Below, one piece after another: positions 18,197 through 26,109 of a stretch of DNA of 64,000 nucleotides. The notes under the pieces were generated by a model, which did not search any database, was not told the origin of the DNA, and saw only the letters and a list, made by a program, of their open reading frames with translations. The position numbers and the translations under genes were made by a program. The first letter of the stretch is position 1; each line of letters opens with the position of its first letter. Source of the DNA: Paraburkholderia fungorum (GTDB taxonomy: Bacteria; Pseudomonadota; Gammaproteobacteria; Burkholderiales; Burkholderiaceae); contig NZ_CADFGE010000013.1 in assembly GCF_902833645.1 (NCBI RefSeq), positions 234,565-298,564 of the forward strand, written 5' to 3'.

Positions 18197-18290
18197 CGGT
18201 CCAGCATAGCAGCGCGAGCCAGCGTCAAATTATCGACGTCGTTAGTGCACAGGCGGGCTTTGCGACGACGGCCAGCGAGCTATTTTTCTG

Positions 18291-18361
18291 CGGAACCTCT
18301 CCCTTGCTCAGCTCTTCTCCCGCACATCGCGGGCTTACACGCAAACAAGGAGATTCGCATC
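18291..18361 (+). promoter_or_regulatory. RBS-pairing leader, with TATTTTT box just upstream
   Basis: The 5' arm TCTCCCTTG (18298-18306) pairs with the Shine-Dalgarno stretch CAAGGAGA (18346-18353) with one bulged C. Between them is the hairpin CCCGC-ACATC-GCGGG. A TATTTTT box lies at 18281-18287. It is a member of the repeated leader family described in the findings. Confidence 0.6.
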
Positions 18362-19054
18362 ATGAATGGGAAAATGCCGCAGCACACTGACAGTAGGTCA
18401 ATCGAAGATCTGCTGGCCAGCACCGGTTGTCTGCCGGTCGAGTACGGCGGTCTGACAGCCCTCGGTCGGGCTGATGACCGGGGCGAAGATGCGGTGGCGC
18501 ACTTCACTCCGGATCAGGCTGAGTCGCAGGTAGAGACTTTGGCGGCGTCAGGAGTCAACGCATCAGTTCGCCCCACGGCGCTGCCTGGAAAATATGTAGT
18601 CGTTTTCGATCCAAATCAGCGAAAGATTCATGAGAACGGCGTTGTACATCGTATCGAAGCCGTAGGGCAGAGGGTCGACGGACTCACGCGGGCGCTCATG
18701 CAGGTGTTGGAACTGATCGCGGCGGGCTCCGCGACGGACGCAAAGGTCCTTGCCGTGACCACGCTTCGCAAATCGGGACTCTGGCGGCCGCCGGCAGCGA
18801 AAGCCGGGACTGTGGCAGTCGACGTTGTTCCGGTCCCCTCGGGAGTACTGGCCGCGCTAATCGAGATGGCGAATGCGCACATCGAAGACATCGAAACAGG
18901 TCTCGAGGACGGGACATATGTCCGATCGGAAAACGGCGATCTTCCCGACAAGCAGGCCGCCGTTAAAGTAGCGGAACAGCTTTACCAGTCTGCAAACCCG
19001 CAAACCGGAAGCCCTCAGGACGGGGGCAGTCCGGAACCACTCATGGGCACGTAA
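18362..19054 (+). CDS. Hypothetical protein behind a family leader
   Basis: A 230-residue soluble protein that I do not recognise. Start ATG 18362 follows AAGGAGA at 8 nt. The N-terminal region has a compact alpha/beta look (SIEDLLASTGCLPVEYGGLT), with a helical C-terminal part (VLAALIEMANAHIEDIETGL) and a polar tail. It is a monocistronic unit with the leader upstream and a strong terminator directly after. Confidence 0.65.
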   Translation: MNGKMPQHTDSRSIEDLLASTGCLPVEYGGLTALGRADDRGEDAVAHFTPDQAESQVETLAASGVNASVRPTALPGKYVVVFDPNQRKIHENGVVHRIEAVGQRVDGLTRALMQVLELIAAGSATDAKVLAVTTLRKSGLWRPPAAKAGTVAVDVVPVPSGVLAALIEMANAHIEDIETGLEDGTYVRSENGDLPDKQAAVKVAEQLYQSANPQTGSPQDGGSPEPLMGT

Positions 19055-19070
19055 CTGCCCAAATACACGG

Positions 19071-19102
19071 CCCGCCAGTCCTCTACGGACGGCGGGTTTT
19101 TT
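19071..19102 (+). terminator. Intrinsic terminator
   Basis: CCCGCCAGTCC/GGACGGCGGG-type stem with a short loop, followed by six T. It ends the 18362 gene. Confidence 0.85.
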
Positions 19103-19169
19103 CGTCATGACATCCTCTGCGTTCAGTCCATCGCGCGCCCGCTGCGGGCCACGAGAAAACGTGTGGACG

Positions 19170-19203
19170 AAAAAAAGCCCGCCGCATCCGAAGATGGGCG
19201 GGC
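19170..19203 (-). terminator. Intrinsic terminator with TTCG loop
   Basis: Read on the minus strand: GCCCGCCCATC-TTCG-GATGCGGCGGGC followed by seven T. It ends the 19251-20138 gene and converges on the preceding plus-strand terminator. Confidence 0.88.
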
Positions 19204-19250
19204 TTTGGGTTGGGGGTTGATTGAATTCCGATGCGCGGACGCTGGCTTTC

Positions 19251-20138
19251 TTACTCCGTCGGCTGAACCACCATTTCCACAATGGTGTCGATTCCCTCGA
19301 CACCATTTACTATCTCAATATGTCGTGGCGTATTGGCATCATCCATCTGATCGCGTACGTAATCGTCGTGTTCGTCCTCCGGGATTTCCGGTGGTACTTC
19401 AATTTCAAAGGTCTCGCGCTCCCAAACCGCCTGATCGCGCGTAACGCGATAGACGACAGAAGCCCCGCCCTCCGTCAGTTTTCCAGCTTCCTGCTGAGGC
19501 GCTACGATGGGCAACCCACCTTCCTGGCTTTGAACCTCGACACACACGCACTCGCTTTCGTACTCGCCGCACTCAGGGCAGTGGCTTTCGATATGGCTGC
19601 CATCGTACTGACCGGTAGCGACCGGTTGACCTCCTGCCGTCCGTGAATCCGACGGATCCCCAGCTTCTGCCGGGCACTCGAGCGCACCAAGGCTCACCCA
19701 GCCAACACTGTCGCAGAAATGGCCGATACCGCCGGCCTCGACAACAATGTCGCCCACGCTTGTCGAACGACATCCTTCGCCCTGAAATCTGGGCGTCGCC
19801 CCCGGATTGATCCACCACTGCCTGTCAATTGTGTTGGTCAGCTCAAAGACAGCGTCCAGACCTGACGCCGTGACCTCAGCCACCAGTCGGTAAGCGCAGC
19901 CTGTTGTGGGCGTCCGGAACAGCTTGATTGCCTTTTCCACATCTTTTCGGACATCCAGCAACCCATAGTTATGCGAAAGTTCCTGGTCCACTCTGTCTCG
20001 CGTATCAGTAAGGTGGTGGACCCGAAATAGGGCAGAGCTATGCAATTCACGGACCTGTGCTGTTCGCTCGCGTGCAGAGTCCTGATTTGCATTGTGGTCC
20101 GCGTTGATCCGGTCGATGACATTCATATTGCCTTGCAT
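19251..20138 (-). CDS. Hypothetical protein with a Cys cluster
   Basis: A 295-residue protein of unknown function. The middle holds a possible zinc-binding cluster (HCPECGEYESECVCVEV, about residues 187-203), which also recalls a disrupted zinc ribbon. The acidic C-terminal part is strand-rich (WERETFEIEVPPEIPEDEHD). The ATG is preceded by AGGAGA in a family leader on the minus strand. Confidence 0.65.
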   Translation of the reverse strand: MQGNMNVIDRINADHNANQDSARERTAQVRELHSSALFRVHHLTDTRDRVDQELSHNYGLLDVRKDVEKAIKLFRTPTTGCAYRLVAEVTASGLDAVFELTNTIDRQWWINPGATPRFQGEGCRSTSVGDIVVEAGGIGHFCDSVGWVSLGALECPAEAGDPSDSRTAGGQPVATGQYDGSHIESHCPECGEYESECVCVEVQSQEGGLPIVAPQQEAGKLTEGGASVVYRVTRDQAVWERETFEIEVPPEIPEDEHDDYVRDQMDDANTPRHIEIVNGVEGIDTIVEMVVQPTE

Positions 20139-20144
20139 TGCGAA

Positions 20145-20201
20145 ATCTCCTGTGTAAGTAAGTCCGCTGCTGAAGCGGGCGATGAACTGAGCACAGGGGA
20201 T
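20145..20201 (-). promoter_or_regulatory. RBS-pairing leader (minus strand)
   Basis: On the minus strand, the arm ATCCCCTGTG (20201-20192) faces the Shine-Dalgarno side CACAGGAGAT (20154-20145): nine of ten positions pair. The inner hairpin GCCCGC...GCGG lies between. It is nearly identical to the plus-strand leader at 21284. Confidence 0.7.
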
Positions 20202-20348
20202 GTCTCACCGGAAATACGTTCTATACGAGAGGCATTACAGTGCCGCGATGCCGATCTGGCCGAGATTCCTGGTCGGGCGATCGTATGCGATGTGTCGCAC
20301 GATCCCGATTGGCCGCCGTACCTCTACGAGGTCGACGGCGCCCCCTAG
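20200..20348 (+). pseudogene. 3' remnant of a plus-strand gene cut by the divergent cassette
   Basis: The frame ending at 20348 has strong protein character (REALQCRDADLAEIPGRAIV, then SHDPDWPPYLYEVDG) but no plausible start. Its upstream end runs into the minus-strand leader at 20145-20201. I read it as the tail of a gene whose front was replaced when the 19251-20138 unit arrived. Confidence 0.4.
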
Positions 20349-20419
20349 GACTAGAACCGCATTCACAGCCTGAGCAATCCGTCATCCGGATGCGCCGGCG
20401 ACTCTCGTCCAACACACGC

Positions 20420-20450
20420 CCGCGCCTTTCGAGTTGCGGGATTTTTTTTG
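20420..20450 (+). terminator. Intrinsic terminator
   Basis: A CCCGCGCC...GAGTTGCGGG stem followed by eight T. The T run lies directly before the leader of the next gene. Confidence 0.65.
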
Positions 20451-20457
20451 CAGCGTC

Positions 20458-20517
20458 ATCTCCCGTGCTTGGCTACTGCTCGTGTGCAACGGGCTCACTT
20501 ACACAGGAGATTTGAAT
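20458..20517 (+). promoter_or_regulatory. RBS-pairing leader
   Basis: ATCTCCCGTG (20458-20467) faces CACAGGAGAT (20502-20511), pairing at nine of ten positions. It begins 8 nt after the T run of the previous terminator. Confidence 0.65.
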
Positions 20518-20868
20518 ATGGAAGAAACAACACACGACAACGTACCCGATCGCGTGCGCAGTGCCGTCTCGTTCGCATTGAGCCGATTGGTGGAGATAAG
20601 CGAAGGCATAAGCAGAGCAGCGGATCTGGAGCGGCGGTTTGGGCAGGCAGGGCGCTATCAGGCTGACGCGTTTCTCAATCGCAGCCGGGATATTGAAAGT
20701 GCCCGTGCGACGCTGGCGGAGTTCCGCAGGCTCGCGCCGGCGAATGGGGTGGATCCGGACGCCTTGATACGCAGGTTTGGCGGAGAGCCAGATCTGACGC
20801 CGTCTCCCGAGGCGCAGGCGTGGTTAGACGATCCGCGTGGCCCGGTGATCGGCCACGTGGTTACCTGA
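20518..20868 (+). CDS. Hypothetical helical protein
   Basis: A 116-residue, probably all-helical soluble protein with no recognised domain (RVRSAVSFALSRLVEISEGI near the N-terminus). AGGAGA sits 7 nt before the ATG inside a family leader. The next gene starts 9 bp after its stop. Confidence 0.6.
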   Translation: MEETTHDNVPDRVRSAVSFALSRLVEISEGISRAADLERRFGQAGRYQADAFLNRSRDIESARATLAEFRRLAPANGVDPDALIRRFGGEPDLTPSPEAQAWLDDPRGPVIGHVVT

Positions 20869-20877
20869 CCATTCCCG

Positions 20878-21111
20878 ATGATGACCTTTAACAACTGCAC
20901 GCTTCCTATGCCCAACATTCTCATGGTATTGATTGTCGCGATGGCCGGCTCCTCCCTGTGTGCTTGTTCCGTGTCCTCTCAAACGCGGAGTCCGGACTTC
21001 CGATCGAAAATTGTTGTTCACGAGCCGGCAGCAAGCCAGGGCGATTTCGTCCTCTGCAAGGACGGTCGGGTTCTGGTTTTCCCGGTATCGCATCCGATGA
21101 CCTGTTCCTGA
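20878..21111 (+). CDS. Small lipoprotein
   Basis: A 77-residue protein with a lipoprotein signal (NILMVLIVAMAGSSLCAC; lipobox SLCAC). The mature part is only ~50 residues. Either ATG at 20878 or 20881 is possible. No Shine-Dalgarno is evident, and the gene follows closely on its neighbour, so translation may be coupled. The size and lipobox recall entry-exclusion or lysis-type lipoproteins of plasmids, but nothing specific supports either role. Confidence 0.5.
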   Translation: MMTFNNCTLPMPNILMVLIVAMAGSSLCACSVSSQTRSPDFRSKIVVHEPAASQGDFVLCKDGRVLVFPVSHPMTCS

Positions 21112-21135
21112 TCGAACATTCCCATTTCCCACACG

Positions 21136-21167
21136 CCCGCGCTCTTTCGAGACGCGGGTTTTTCTTT
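21136..21167 (+). terminator. Intrinsic terminator
   Basis: CCCGCG-CTC-TTTC-GAG-A-CGCGGG stem followed by five T and CTTT. Confidence 0.8.
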
Positions 21168-21272
21168 GACAGCCACTATCGCGATTTTTCGAAGATTGCG
21201 GGTTGTCGTGTAGTGGCCGTTGCTGGCGCAAAGATTGGAGCTCGCGTTGGCGAATCGATCGAGAGGATATTT

Positions 21273-21343
21273 TCCGGAGCGACATCCCCTGTGCTCAGTC
21301 ACCGCCCGCATACAGCGGGCTTACTTACACAGGAGATTTCACG
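21273..21343 (+). promoter_or_regulatory. RBS-pairing leader
   Basis: ATCCCCTGTG (21284-21293) faces CACAGGAGAT (21328-21337), pairing at nine of ten positions. The inner hairpin is GCCCGC-ATACA-GCGGGC. The box ATATTTT lies ~9 nt upstream of the 5' arm. Confidence 0.75.
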
Positions 21344-22438
21344 ATGAAAAAGGAAATGGGTGTTCACGCGTTTGAGCTGACGCTGGCCGGCTTCGACCGC
21401 GGCAGCGATGCAACGGATCAGCTGATCATTGCTGTGGGCACGTCGTTCAGTCACGGAGAGCTGTCCGGACATCTAAGAGAAAGGGGACTTTATCCCGGCA
21501 AGATCAAGACCATTGCAGCACTGCCCGATGCGTATTTACGTGACTTCGAGGTGCCATCTCAAATGGAAGCGTTGATCGAAAGGGTAGACAACGTGGTCGC
21601 TGCTGAGCCGGCAACGACGGCAAACCGGCTCATTGAGGCGGACCGGCGAGTAACACTCAGTCAGTCGCTTGAACCTCGATTTCGTATCGAGCACTGTCCG
21701 AACTCCAGCGGTCTGAGTTGGTTTCTGGATCACTGGATTGAATATGACGTGGGCGCTGGATGGAAGAACATCACGAGCTTTCGAACGAAGGTTGAGGCTG
21801 AGACGGCGCGCGATGGTATGACAGCGGCGGCCGTGGCAGGCGCGAACGGCAATCCGTTGGTTATACCCGTCGCGAGTGAGGCCGGCGAATCCCGGCAAGA
21901 TGCTGAGCGTCTCTACGTAATATCCGGACGAGTGCCGGGCGACGATGACGATTCGGTTGAGGTGCTTGTCGCTTGTAGTGTCGAGGAAGCCACGACAAGG
22001 TTCAGGGAGCATATGACCGCGGATCTTGACGAGGACGGGCGGGCTGCACTGATTGCCCGGCATGACAGCGATTGTTTCGTGGTCTCGACAACGTTGATCG
22101 GTGAATACATTGGTGCGACCCGTTTGCACGTTGCCGATGAGTTCAAACTCGACAACTTGCAACGTGTCGGTGCCGAACCTGCTGCGCAGTTCATGCAGGA
22201 GTTGTTGGCTTCGGTTGAAACGCTGTCGGACGTCGTGGAAACCTATGGCGCGCGCACGTTGGCCGATCTGATGTATCTGCAGAATGCTGTGGTGAACGGA
22301 AGCTACATTGACCACCATCCGGATGAGTCGGCTGTTGTCGATGTTTTGAAGGCGCTACCGTCTTGTGAGCGCTGGCTGGCGTTTGTGAAAGTCGTGCCGG
22401 GGGAGGAGCATTCGCCGAACCCGTCCCCGGGTATGTAA
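21344..22438 (+). CDS. Hypothetical protein
   Basis: A 364-residue soluble protein that I do not recognise. It appears modular: an N-terminal alpha/beta segment (1-90), a middle stretch with FRIEHCPNSSGLSWFLDHWI (115-175), and a C-terminal domain (about 190-350) with a repeated strand/helix pattern. Start ATG 21344 follows AGGAGATTTC in a family leader. A strong terminator follows. Confidence 0.65.
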   Translation: MKKEMGVHAFELTLAGFDRGSDATDQLIIAVGTSFSHGELSGHLRERGLYPGKIKTIAALPDAYLRDFEVPSQMEALIERVDNVVAAEPATTANRLIEADRRVTLSQSLEPRFRIEHCPNSSGLSWFLDHWIEYDVGAGWKNITSFRTKVEAETARDGMTAAAVAGANGNPLVIPVASEAGESRQDAERLYVISGRVPGDDDDSVEVLVACSVEEATTRFREHMTADLDEDGRAALIARHDSDCFVVSTTLIGEYIGATRLHVADEFKLDNLQRVGAEPAAQFMQELLASVETLSDVVETYGARTLADLMYLQNAVVNGSYIDHHPDESAVVDVLKALPSCERWLAFVKVVPGEEHSPNPSPGM

Positions 22439-22457
22439 TTGGTCTGCAACTCACGGT

Positions 22458-22488
22458 CCGCCACTCCTCTCGGATGGCGGGCTTTTTT
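22458..22488 (+). terminator. Intrinsic terminator
   Basis: CCGCCA-CTCCTCTCGGA-TGGCGG stem followed, after GC, by seven T. Confidence 0.85.
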
Positions 22489-22585
22489 TCGCCTGCTCGG
22501 CTCGCAATTCTCGCTGCGCTGAAATTCGCACCTGCGAATTTTCCGAGGGTGCGAGATCGGTAGCTCGGTCTGACCCACGCCTCGC

Positions 22586-24334
22586 TCAAATTAGCGAACG
22601 CACCTCATCAATGATGGTCTTTGCGAGCGTATCCATCGAATGCGTCAGCGAAGGCTTTCGGCCGAACTTGCGTAGCATTTCGGCGTACGGCGCGACATAG
22701 CGATCCGCGGCCTTTGCGATCAGCACGGTCGCAATTTCGATGTCGATCTCGACCGCGTCCGCGTACAAGGCCGCCACCTGTTCCATATCCGGAGTCCGAC
22801 CGTCCAGCACCACAATAACAAGGCGTCTCGCCTCATCGCGATCGGCCATCCCCATCAGCACCGATCGTAACGCCGGGGCGAGTGCCGTTGTGCCGCCGAG
22901 GACGGGGATCGACTGCGCGCGATGTGACACGCGTTTCCAGGTTTCGTCGAACTGTTTGATCGTACAGACGCGAGCGTTGAAGACAGCCGCCGCGAAGGGA
23001 ATGTCGTGCAGCTCGAGTACCTCAGCCAACGCAACGAGCGTCCCGCCAGCTGCCTCGAGCGGAACGAAGCCGGCTGGGGATTTGACTCCCATGCTGCCCG
23101 ACACGTCGATTAGCAGACTGACGCACGCATTGATTTCGTCCTCGACACGCCGGCGCCGGAACACCCGGCCGTCAAGCACCGCAAGTCGATGAAGGCGGTT
23201 CGATTGCAGACGACGTCCAACGAGGCCGACATGGCGATTCGCGTCCCTGCGCGACTCGAGGAGCGCCTCGAGGTCCCGCCCGAGCCCCCCACGAATCCGG
23301 CCAGCCGTGGCGATCCAGGTCGGCGGCAGTGGCAATTTGCGCGTTCCGGGAGCCTTCATAGCGATACGGGTGTCCGCCGGCAGCGCGCTGACAGCGCCCC
23401 CGAGAGCTTCGCCGACCATATCGCCGATGTCCGCCTGCCGTACGTTTTGCTGCACCAGTACCGAGAGTGCGAACCGCTGTTCCTGTGTCGTCACCGTCCC
23501 ATTACTGGGCGACTGGGCGGCAGCTTCACCTGGTGCCTCCGTGGCGGCCGGTGCGTCGTCTTCCCCCTGAATGGCGGACGTAGGACCGCCTTGTCCGACA
23601 GGTCCACCGTCTTTGTCGTCTGCGACCCCGCTCGAGGATCCTGAAGAAGCTGCGGGCGTCGCATCGCGCGCTACGGTGTCGCCAGTGGCGAGATCTCCGA
23701 GCAGCTGCATGGCCTCGTCGACAAGCGAGACGACTTCGCCGGTTGATGAGGCATTCCACGCCTGCTGCATGATGTCGATCATGTGCAGCCACAGCGTGGG
23801 GCACTGTGTGCGGGCCCACGCATCATATGCACGAGCAAGGTCCTTCAGCGGGGCGTCCTGGCCACGCAACAGCGTCGCACGCCCCACGCAGAGCATCGCC
23901 TCGACAAGCGCCTGGGCGGGGCGAGCGTTGCCGATGTTCCGGACCTGGCCGAAGAAGCCCATTGGAATCAACAGCTCCACAGTCCTCGCGAGATTCCTCG
24001 CGATGCCCGGGTAGACTTCTGCCGCCAGTCTTTCTACGCGTAGGTCTTCAAAAATACCCAGGATCGAGATCTTCAGCGGACCAGCGTGCTTCATACAGGC
24101 GTCGTAGGCATCGAAATCCGTGTGACGGGCGTGTCCTGCGGCCAGGTGATCAATGACCCCCTCGAGAAGCTCGGTGATCTGAGGGTCGCCGGTCGGCAAA
24201 ACCGCGTCGACCCAGATTCCCGGTAGCGTGAGCTTTTTCCGGGTGATGCTTGCGTTAGCCGCTTTCAGATCAATCTCGACCTCGAGGTTGTGCCGGTTCG
24301 CAAGCATCCGGGCGAGGAGCATGAGGTTACGCAT
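22586..24334 (-). CDS. CobT-like VWA-domain protein
   Basis: A 582-residue protein. The N-terminal half is helical and resembles the CobT region that packs against a MoxR/CobS-type AAA+ ring. A low-complexity acidic and Ser/Gly linker spans about 225-290. The C-terminal VWA domain (about 395-580) has an intact MIDAS start (SLLIDVSGSMG) and a conserved downstream VLDGRTPD. In the cobalt-chelatase family CobS and CobT form a metal insertase. Related pairs without cobalamin genes act as protein-remodelling machines. The likely partner is the CobS-like ATPase at 35262, 11 kb away on the other strand. There is no cobN or cobalamin gene here. Confidence 0.75.
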   Translation of the reverse strand: MRNLMLLARMLANRHNLEVEIDLKAANASITRKKLTLPGIWVDAVLPTGDPQITELLEGVIDHLAAGHARHTDFDAYDACMKHAGPLKISILGIFEDLRVERLAAEVYPGIARNLARTVELLIPMGFFGQVRNIGNARPAQALVEAMLCVGRATLLRGQDAPLKDLARAYDAWARTQCPTLWLHMIDIMQQAWNASSTGEVVSLVDEAMQLLGDLATGDTVARDATPAASSGSSSGVADDKDGGPVGQGGPTSAIQGEDDAPAATEAPGEAAAQSPSNGTVTTQEQRFALSVLVQQNVRQADIGDMVGEALGGAVSALPADTRIAMKAPGTRKLPLPPTWIATAGRIRGGLGRDLEALLESRRDANRHVGLVGRRLQSNRLHRLAVLDGRVFRRRRVEDEINACVSLLIDVSGSMGVKSPAGFVPLEAAGGTLVALAEVLELHDIPFAAAVFNARVCTIKQFDETWKRVSHRAQSIPVLGGTTALAPALRSVLMGMADRDEARRLVIVVLDGRTPDMEQVAALYADAVEIDIEIATVLIAKAADRYVAPYAEMLRKFGRKPSLTHSMDTLAKTIIDEVRSLI

Positions 24335-24348
24335 CGGACTGGAGTTTC

Positions 24349-24388
24349 AAAAAAATAATCCCGTCCGCACAGGGTGCGGGACGGGATT
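24349..24388 (-). terminator. Intrinsic terminator
   Basis: On the minus strand: AATCCCGTCC-GCACCCTGTGC-GGACGGGATT followed by ATTTTTTT. It ends the 24414-24668 gene. Confidence 0.85.
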
Positions 24389-24413
24389 GGTGTATTGGGA
24401 GCGACTTGCGTGT

Positions 24414-24668
24414 TCAGGCATCGCCATCGATACCGCAGTGAAGGCAATAGCAGCGGCCTTCGCCGAAGTAACTTGTATCGTCACCTCCATAGACCGTTCC
24501 GGTATATGCCCACTGGTGTGCACAGGTGTATTGCTCCATGTCGGCTAACGAGCCGCGGTCGCGGATATAGGCGAGCGCATCGATCGCGCGATACTGAAGG
24601 TTCCCGCGTGCCTCGCGATAGGCCACGTTCGTCACTGCAAATTCGAGTAACTGATGGGGTGTACGCAT
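24414..24668 (-). CDS. Small Cys/His-rich hypothetical protein
   Basis: An 84-residue protein with candidate metal ligands in CAHQW and CYCLHC near the C-terminus. ATG 24668 is chosen because GGAGA lies just upstream in a leader; the longer open frame upstream is not protein-like. Function is unknown, possibly a small zinc protein. Confidence 0.6.
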   Translation of the reverse strand: MRTPHQLLEFAVTNVAYREARGNLQYRAIDALAYIRDRGSLADMEQYTCAHQWAYTGTVYGGDDTSYFGEGRCYCLHCGIDGDA

Positions 24669-24670
24669 GA

Positions 24671-24733
24671 TTTTTCTCCGTCGTGAAGATTGGGAAGAAA
24701 GGGACTTGGTCCACGACATGTCACGGAGAAAAA
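24671..24733 (-). promoter_or_regulatory. RBS-pairing leader, divergent sequence but same topology
   Basis: On the minus strand, TTTTTCTCCGT (24733-24723) is perfectly complementary over 11 bp to ACGGAGAAAAA (24681-24671), which contains the Shine-Dalgarno GGAG. The arms flank a 41-nt loop. It shares almost no sequence with the other leaders yet keeps the pairing. Confidence 0.7.
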
Positions 24734-24751
24734 TAAGCACTGTGCCGATGG

Positions 24752-25348
24752 CTACCTGGCGGCTGCAAGGTGCTTTTGCATCGCCCCGACCAGCATTCCC
24801 GCGGCGCCTGTAACGACCCATGTTGCACCGATGAGACCGTAGTTTTTCTTGCGGGCGAGGGGGTACCACAGTATGGCAACACCGCCCGCGCTGCCGGCAT
24901 TGAACGCTGCCTGGGCGAGGTGACTCGCCGGCGTTGCTCCGACATCCCGCCCGAATGCGAGTGTTGTGGGACCAAAGAACTTGTGAGTTAGCGTCACGGC
25001 CCGTACTGACTTGATCTCGACGACAAACCTGATGCTGCCCGTCGATACGATGGCGTCGCAGTCACCAGAAGCGGTCATCACGTTGTTTGTGATTGTCCAG
25101 CCGGAAGGCAATCGCGCGCGAAGTGCGGCGAGTGCTTTCCCCTCGGTGTGTTTTCCATGCCAGCGGTAGTATCCGCGTTCCGCGCGCCAGTAGCCGAAGA
25201 CAGTCAGCAGCACTGCGAACGGACCGTAGCGCAGGGGGCTGGCTATCCCGGTATGGATGAGAATGGCGAGTGTGCTGACACCAATGATCATCATTGCGCC
25301 CCCGACGTGAAGATCGCGACGCCATGGGTTGAATGGTTTGCTTGCCAT
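24752..25348 (-). CDS. Membrane-anchored nuclease, NERD-like
   Basis: A 198-residue protein with two N-terminal membrane segments (about 14-33 and 37-55) and a cytoplasmic domain with the PD-(D/E)xK signature: GKALAALRARL, then GDCDAIVSTGSIRFVVEIKS (Asp and E-x-K). This fits NERD (nuclease-related) domains. A final hydrophobic stretch (about 172-190) may be a third membrane pass. ATG 25348 is chosen because the longer frame upstream is a shadow of the SSB-like gene. The role could be DNA processing at the membrane or defence. Confidence 0.65.
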   Translation of the reverse strand: MASKPFNPWRRDLHVGGAMMIIGVSTLAILIHTGIASPLRYGPFAVLLTVFGYWRAERGYYRWHGKHTEGKALAALRARLPSGWTITNNVMTASGDCDAIVSTGSIRFVVEIKSVRAVTLTHKFFGPTTLAFGRDVGATPASHLAQAAFNAGSAGGVAILWYPLARKKNYGLIGATWVVTGAAGMLVGAMQKHLAAAR

Positions 25349-25390
25349 CAGGGATCCCTCTGGATGTGGTCGAAGTTGTAAAGGGCTCGG

Positions 25391-25423
25391 AAAAAAGAAA
25401 AGCCACACCGGGGAGGTGTGGCT
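25391..25423 (-). terminator. Intrinsic terminator
   Basis: On the minus strand: AGCCACACC-TCCCC-GGTGTGGCT followed by TTTCTTTTTT. It ends the SSB-like gene. Confidence 0.85.
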
Positions 25424-25454
25424 GTGGATTACCGTTGCTGGAACGGATAGTGTG

Positions 25455-25955
25455 TCAGAAAGGGATCTCGTCGTCTTCGGGCGCACCTGCCGGAACCGGG
25501 ATTCCAGGTACGCCGCCTTCTGCCCCTTCTGCGCCTGCAGCTGCCGGATCACCTTCCTTCGCCAGGAATTCCGATACGCTGACCGACAGATATCGACCGG
25601 CGCGATCGCTGTTCTTGAGCCACGCAGCGAGACGCAGACGCTCGTTGCCGTCGCGATCGAGGTCGATCGAGCCGGTGTAGTCCGGCTGCTTTTCGCCGTC
25701 CTTCTTCTCATTCAGGAAGAGGGCCGCGTTGTGGTACTCGTTGTCGAGACCATTGCGATCGATGAAGACCAGGCGGATGTACTGCTTGCCGCCTTGCGAG
25801 AGTGCCTTGATGCCGATGATCTGGATCTTCTCGGCGCCGTCGCGTTCGCTGCCGTTACCGTTGTAGTCCGCGCGCACCTTTTCGTCCTTCGACTTGTTGA
25901 AGGTGATGCCATCCACGGTGTTCTTGAAAAGCGAGAAGTTGAAAGCCTTTTTCAT
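25455..25955 (-). CDS. SSB-like single-stranded DNA-binding protein
   Basis: A 166-residue protein. The main clue is the C-terminal tip EDDEIPF after a Gly/Ala/Pro-rich linker. This is the acidic tail by which SSB proteins recruit partner enzymes. The N-terminal ~130 residues are strand-rich and charged (IQIIGIKALSQGGKQYIRLV, RYLSVSVSEFLAKEG) but do not match canonical SSB by eye, so it may be a divergent or functional analogue. It probably coats ssDNA during plasmid replication, transfer or recombination, alongside the YqaJ-like protein at 34223. Confidence 0.65.
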   Translation of the reverse strand: MKKAFNFSLFKNTVDGITFNKSKDEKVRADYNGNGSERDGAEKIQIIGIKALSQGGKQYIRLVFIDRNGLDNEYHNAALFLNEKKDGEKQPDYTGSIDLDRDGNERLRLAAWLKNSDRAGRYLSVSVSEFLAKEGDPAAAGAEGAEGGVPGIPVPAGAPEDDEIPF

Positions 25956-26014
25956 GATCGGTTCTCCGGAGAATCAGCACTAGGGGAGCTGAGTGGGTTG
26001 GGTTGACCTAGTGC
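25956..26014 (-). promoter_or_regulatory. Structured leader of the SSB-like gene
   Basis: It contains the 8-bp inverted repeat GCACTAGG (25977-25984) / CCTAGTGC (26007-26014) and, next to the start, the perfect palindrome TTCTCCGGAGAA (25962-25973) that includes the Shine-Dalgarno GGAG. The topology differs from the other leaders but also offers to occlude the ribosome-binding site. Confidence 0.45.
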
Positions 26015-26109
26015 CCGATATGGTTTTCCAAAAAATATACGTGGCCGTGGTTGCGCCACCCTGCTACCTGCTCACTGCGTTCTGCGTAAATCTGCGGCTC
26101 CGGTGCCGG

